Positions 62,969 through 64,000 of a DNA stretch of 64,000 bases are shown one piece after another. The notes under the pieces are model-generated. The model searched no databases. It was not told the origin of the DNA and was given only the letters and a program-made list of their open reading frames with translations. The number at the start of each line of letters is the position of its first letter. Position 1 is the first letter of the stretch. The position numbers and the translations under genes are program-made. This DNA comes from VRUE01 sp963747765 (GTDB lineage Bacteria; Actinomycetota; Thermoleophilia; Solirubrobacterales; 70-9), in NCBI GenBank assembly GCA_963747765.1, contig CAVVGH010000002.1, positions 87,195 through 151,194 on the forward strand. Reading direction: 5' to 3'.

Positions 62969-63892
62969 ATGCGGCTCTGTTACGTGGATGAGTCGGGCAC
63001 GGCCGAGATGTTGGTTGAAGCCGACCCTAACCAGCAGCCCGTCATCGTCATCGCGGGGGTATCCCTGCCCGAGTGCGATCTCACCGCGATTACCCATGAC
63101 TGGATCGCCCTCAAGAAGCGGTTCGACCCAGTTTTGGCAAAGACCGGGCACGGGTGGCTCGACGCGATCCTTCACGAAGTGAAGGGCGCCAACCTCCGCA
63201 AGGGGTTCCGCGCCAAAGCTTCAAGGCGGCAGCGGAAGCGGGCAATCGGGGTGATTGACGGCACCCTGAAGCTGCTAGAGAAGTACGACGCGAAGATCCT
63301 CGGGCGCGTCTGGATGAAGCGCCTGGACACCGAGAACGACGACATGGGCATCCACGCAAGCAGCTTGCAGTTCATCTGCCGGGGATTTGATGCCAGCTTG
63401 CCCAAGGACGAGCGGGGCATGGTGGTCGTTGACAGTCAGACCTACCAGCACAACCACCGCTTGGCCCACTCCATCTTCACCCAGCGGTTTGGCAAGCACC
63501 CGAAACACTCGGGGCTGGTCGATATGCCGGTATTCGGTCACAGCGACAACCACGCTGGACTCCAGATCGCAGATCTGCTCTGCTCAGCGATCTTGGCGCC
63601 CACCGCCAGCGCGGTCTACGCGGGCAGATACGAGAAGTGGAACACTCATTGCCAGTCCGGCTACTTGGACATTCGGGAACGCTTCGGCGGCCGCCTTGAT
63701 GCTCTGACGTACCAATGGAAGCATCCCAAGACGGGCAAGACTTGTCCGAGCGTGATCGTCAATGATCCGATCAGCAAGCGGGGCGCCCGCCTCATGTGGG
63801 GTCCAGCCTCGGCCAGCAAGCCGGTCAAGCGGAGCAGGAGATCAGACGGTCGGCGGCGTCGCGGTCGGGCACAAAAAAAGGGCGACCGCTGA
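62969..63892 (+). CDS. DUF3800 domain protein
   Basis: 307 aa from the ATG at 62969. It begins MRLCYVDESGTAEM, with the family's acidic YVDESG, then PVIVIAGVSLPE. The middle has LHEVKGANLRKG. Later come MVVVDSQTYQHNHRLAHSIF, FGHSDNHAGLQIADLLCSAILA (the conserved QxADLL motif) and a Lys/Arg-rich tail (RSRRSDGRRRRGRAQKKGDR). DUF3800 proteins have an RNase H-like acidic core and are common in mobile elements and phages; a nuclease role is inferred, not shown. It is divergent from the kinase gene and lies at the right of the accessory region. Confidence 0.85.
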   Translation: MRLCYVDESGTAEMLVEADPNQQPVIVIAGVSLPECDLTAITHDWIALKKRFDPVLAKTGHGWLDAILHEVKGANLRKGFRAKASRRQRKRAIGVIDGTLKLLEKYDAKILGRVWMKRLDTENDDMGIHASSLQFICRGFDASLPKDERGMVVVDSQTYQHNHRLAHSIFTQRFGKHPKHSGLVDMPVFGHSDNHAGLQIADLLCSAILAPTASAVYAGRYEKWNTHCQSGYLDIRERFGGRLDALTYQWKHPKTGKTCPSVIVNDPISKRGARLMWGPASASKPVKRSRRSDGRRRRGRAQKKGDR

Positions 63893-64000
63893 ACTCATTG
63901 GTGCCCTGCTGGCGCCCCGTCCCCAGAACCCGCATGGACAAGCGGAAAGGTAGATTTCTAGGTGCAAGCGAGTCGCTTGTTCTGGCGATTCGAGCTGTAG
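63893..64000. other. Right edge of window, nothing recognised
   Basis: No feature is seen in the last 108 bases. A gene may begin beyond the edge. Confidence 0.4.

Overview
The window is about 64 kb of GC-rich, gene-dense bacterial DNA. An actinobacterium fits best, plausibly of the Thermoleophilia/Solirubrobacterales type. The evidence is the many GTG/TTG starts with purine-rich Shine-Dalgarno (SD) sites, a Ddn-like (F420-type) nitroreductase, a DosS-like kinase, an Rv2578c-like radical SAM gene under an actinobacterial-type SOS box, a TcpC/TcpE-type conjugation apparatus, and tRNA genes without an encoded CCA. The taxonomic placement is inference.

1-10.6 kb: a leftward sigma-factor locus (a membrane protein ending in EFGIEP, a small basic protein and a sigma factor running off the left edge), then housekeeping enzymes (extended SDR, fumarylacetoacetate hydrolase (FAH) family hydrolase, RNase H-fold nuclease), a 931-residue secreted repeat protein behind a structured leader, two thioredoxin-fold proteins and a saccharopine-dehydrogenase-like reductase. 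10.6-11.15 kb is non-coding and packed with hairpin repeats.

11.2-24.5 kb: a leftward type IV secretion/conjugation-like cluster: VirD4-like coupling ATPase, SSB, a membrane-anchored sigma/zinc-finger fusion, an EFGF-tailed membrane protein, TcpC, a VirB2-like protein, TcpE, VirB4, a TrbL/VirB6-like channel, a small anchored protein and a VirB1-like double hydrolase. No relaxase or integrase is visible. Three proteins in the two sigma loci end in the same short tail (EFG[FI]x or TFGFG) after a low-complexity linker.

24.5-44.5 kb: mostly chromosomal genes. They include four tRNAs (Thr-GGT, Ser-CGA, Thr-CGT, Tyr-GTA), two GNAT acetyltransferases, a cellulose-synthase-like enzyme with a PilZ domain, a DoxX-Rieske fusion, a DosS/NarL pair, family 5 uracil-DNA glycosylase, pgsA, folE2, the main sigma factor, a two-domain dCTP deaminase, YtoQ, a frameshifted SplB/Rv2578c-like radical SAM gene behind an SOS box, and an ATP-dependent DNA ligase.

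44.5-60 kb: a peptide ABC transporter operon translationally coupled to the ligase, an MFS transporter, a membrane HD-GYP phosphodiesterase, a zinc alcohol dehydrogenase, pterin carbinolamine dehydratase, ArfB, a cupredoxin lipoprotein, and a two-component system whose kinase is joined in frame to a truncated transposase. From about 60.2 kb to the right edge the content is accessory. A 3' tRNA fragment marks a likely integration boundary, followed by an intact 951-bp IS5-family element, a Ser/Thr kinase and a DUF3800 protein.

A recurring oddity is short tandem or near-tandem duplication at gene ends, in several cases duplicating the start with its SD or the stop codon (861-980, 8304-8416, 20641-20758, 53496-53595, 54654-54709).
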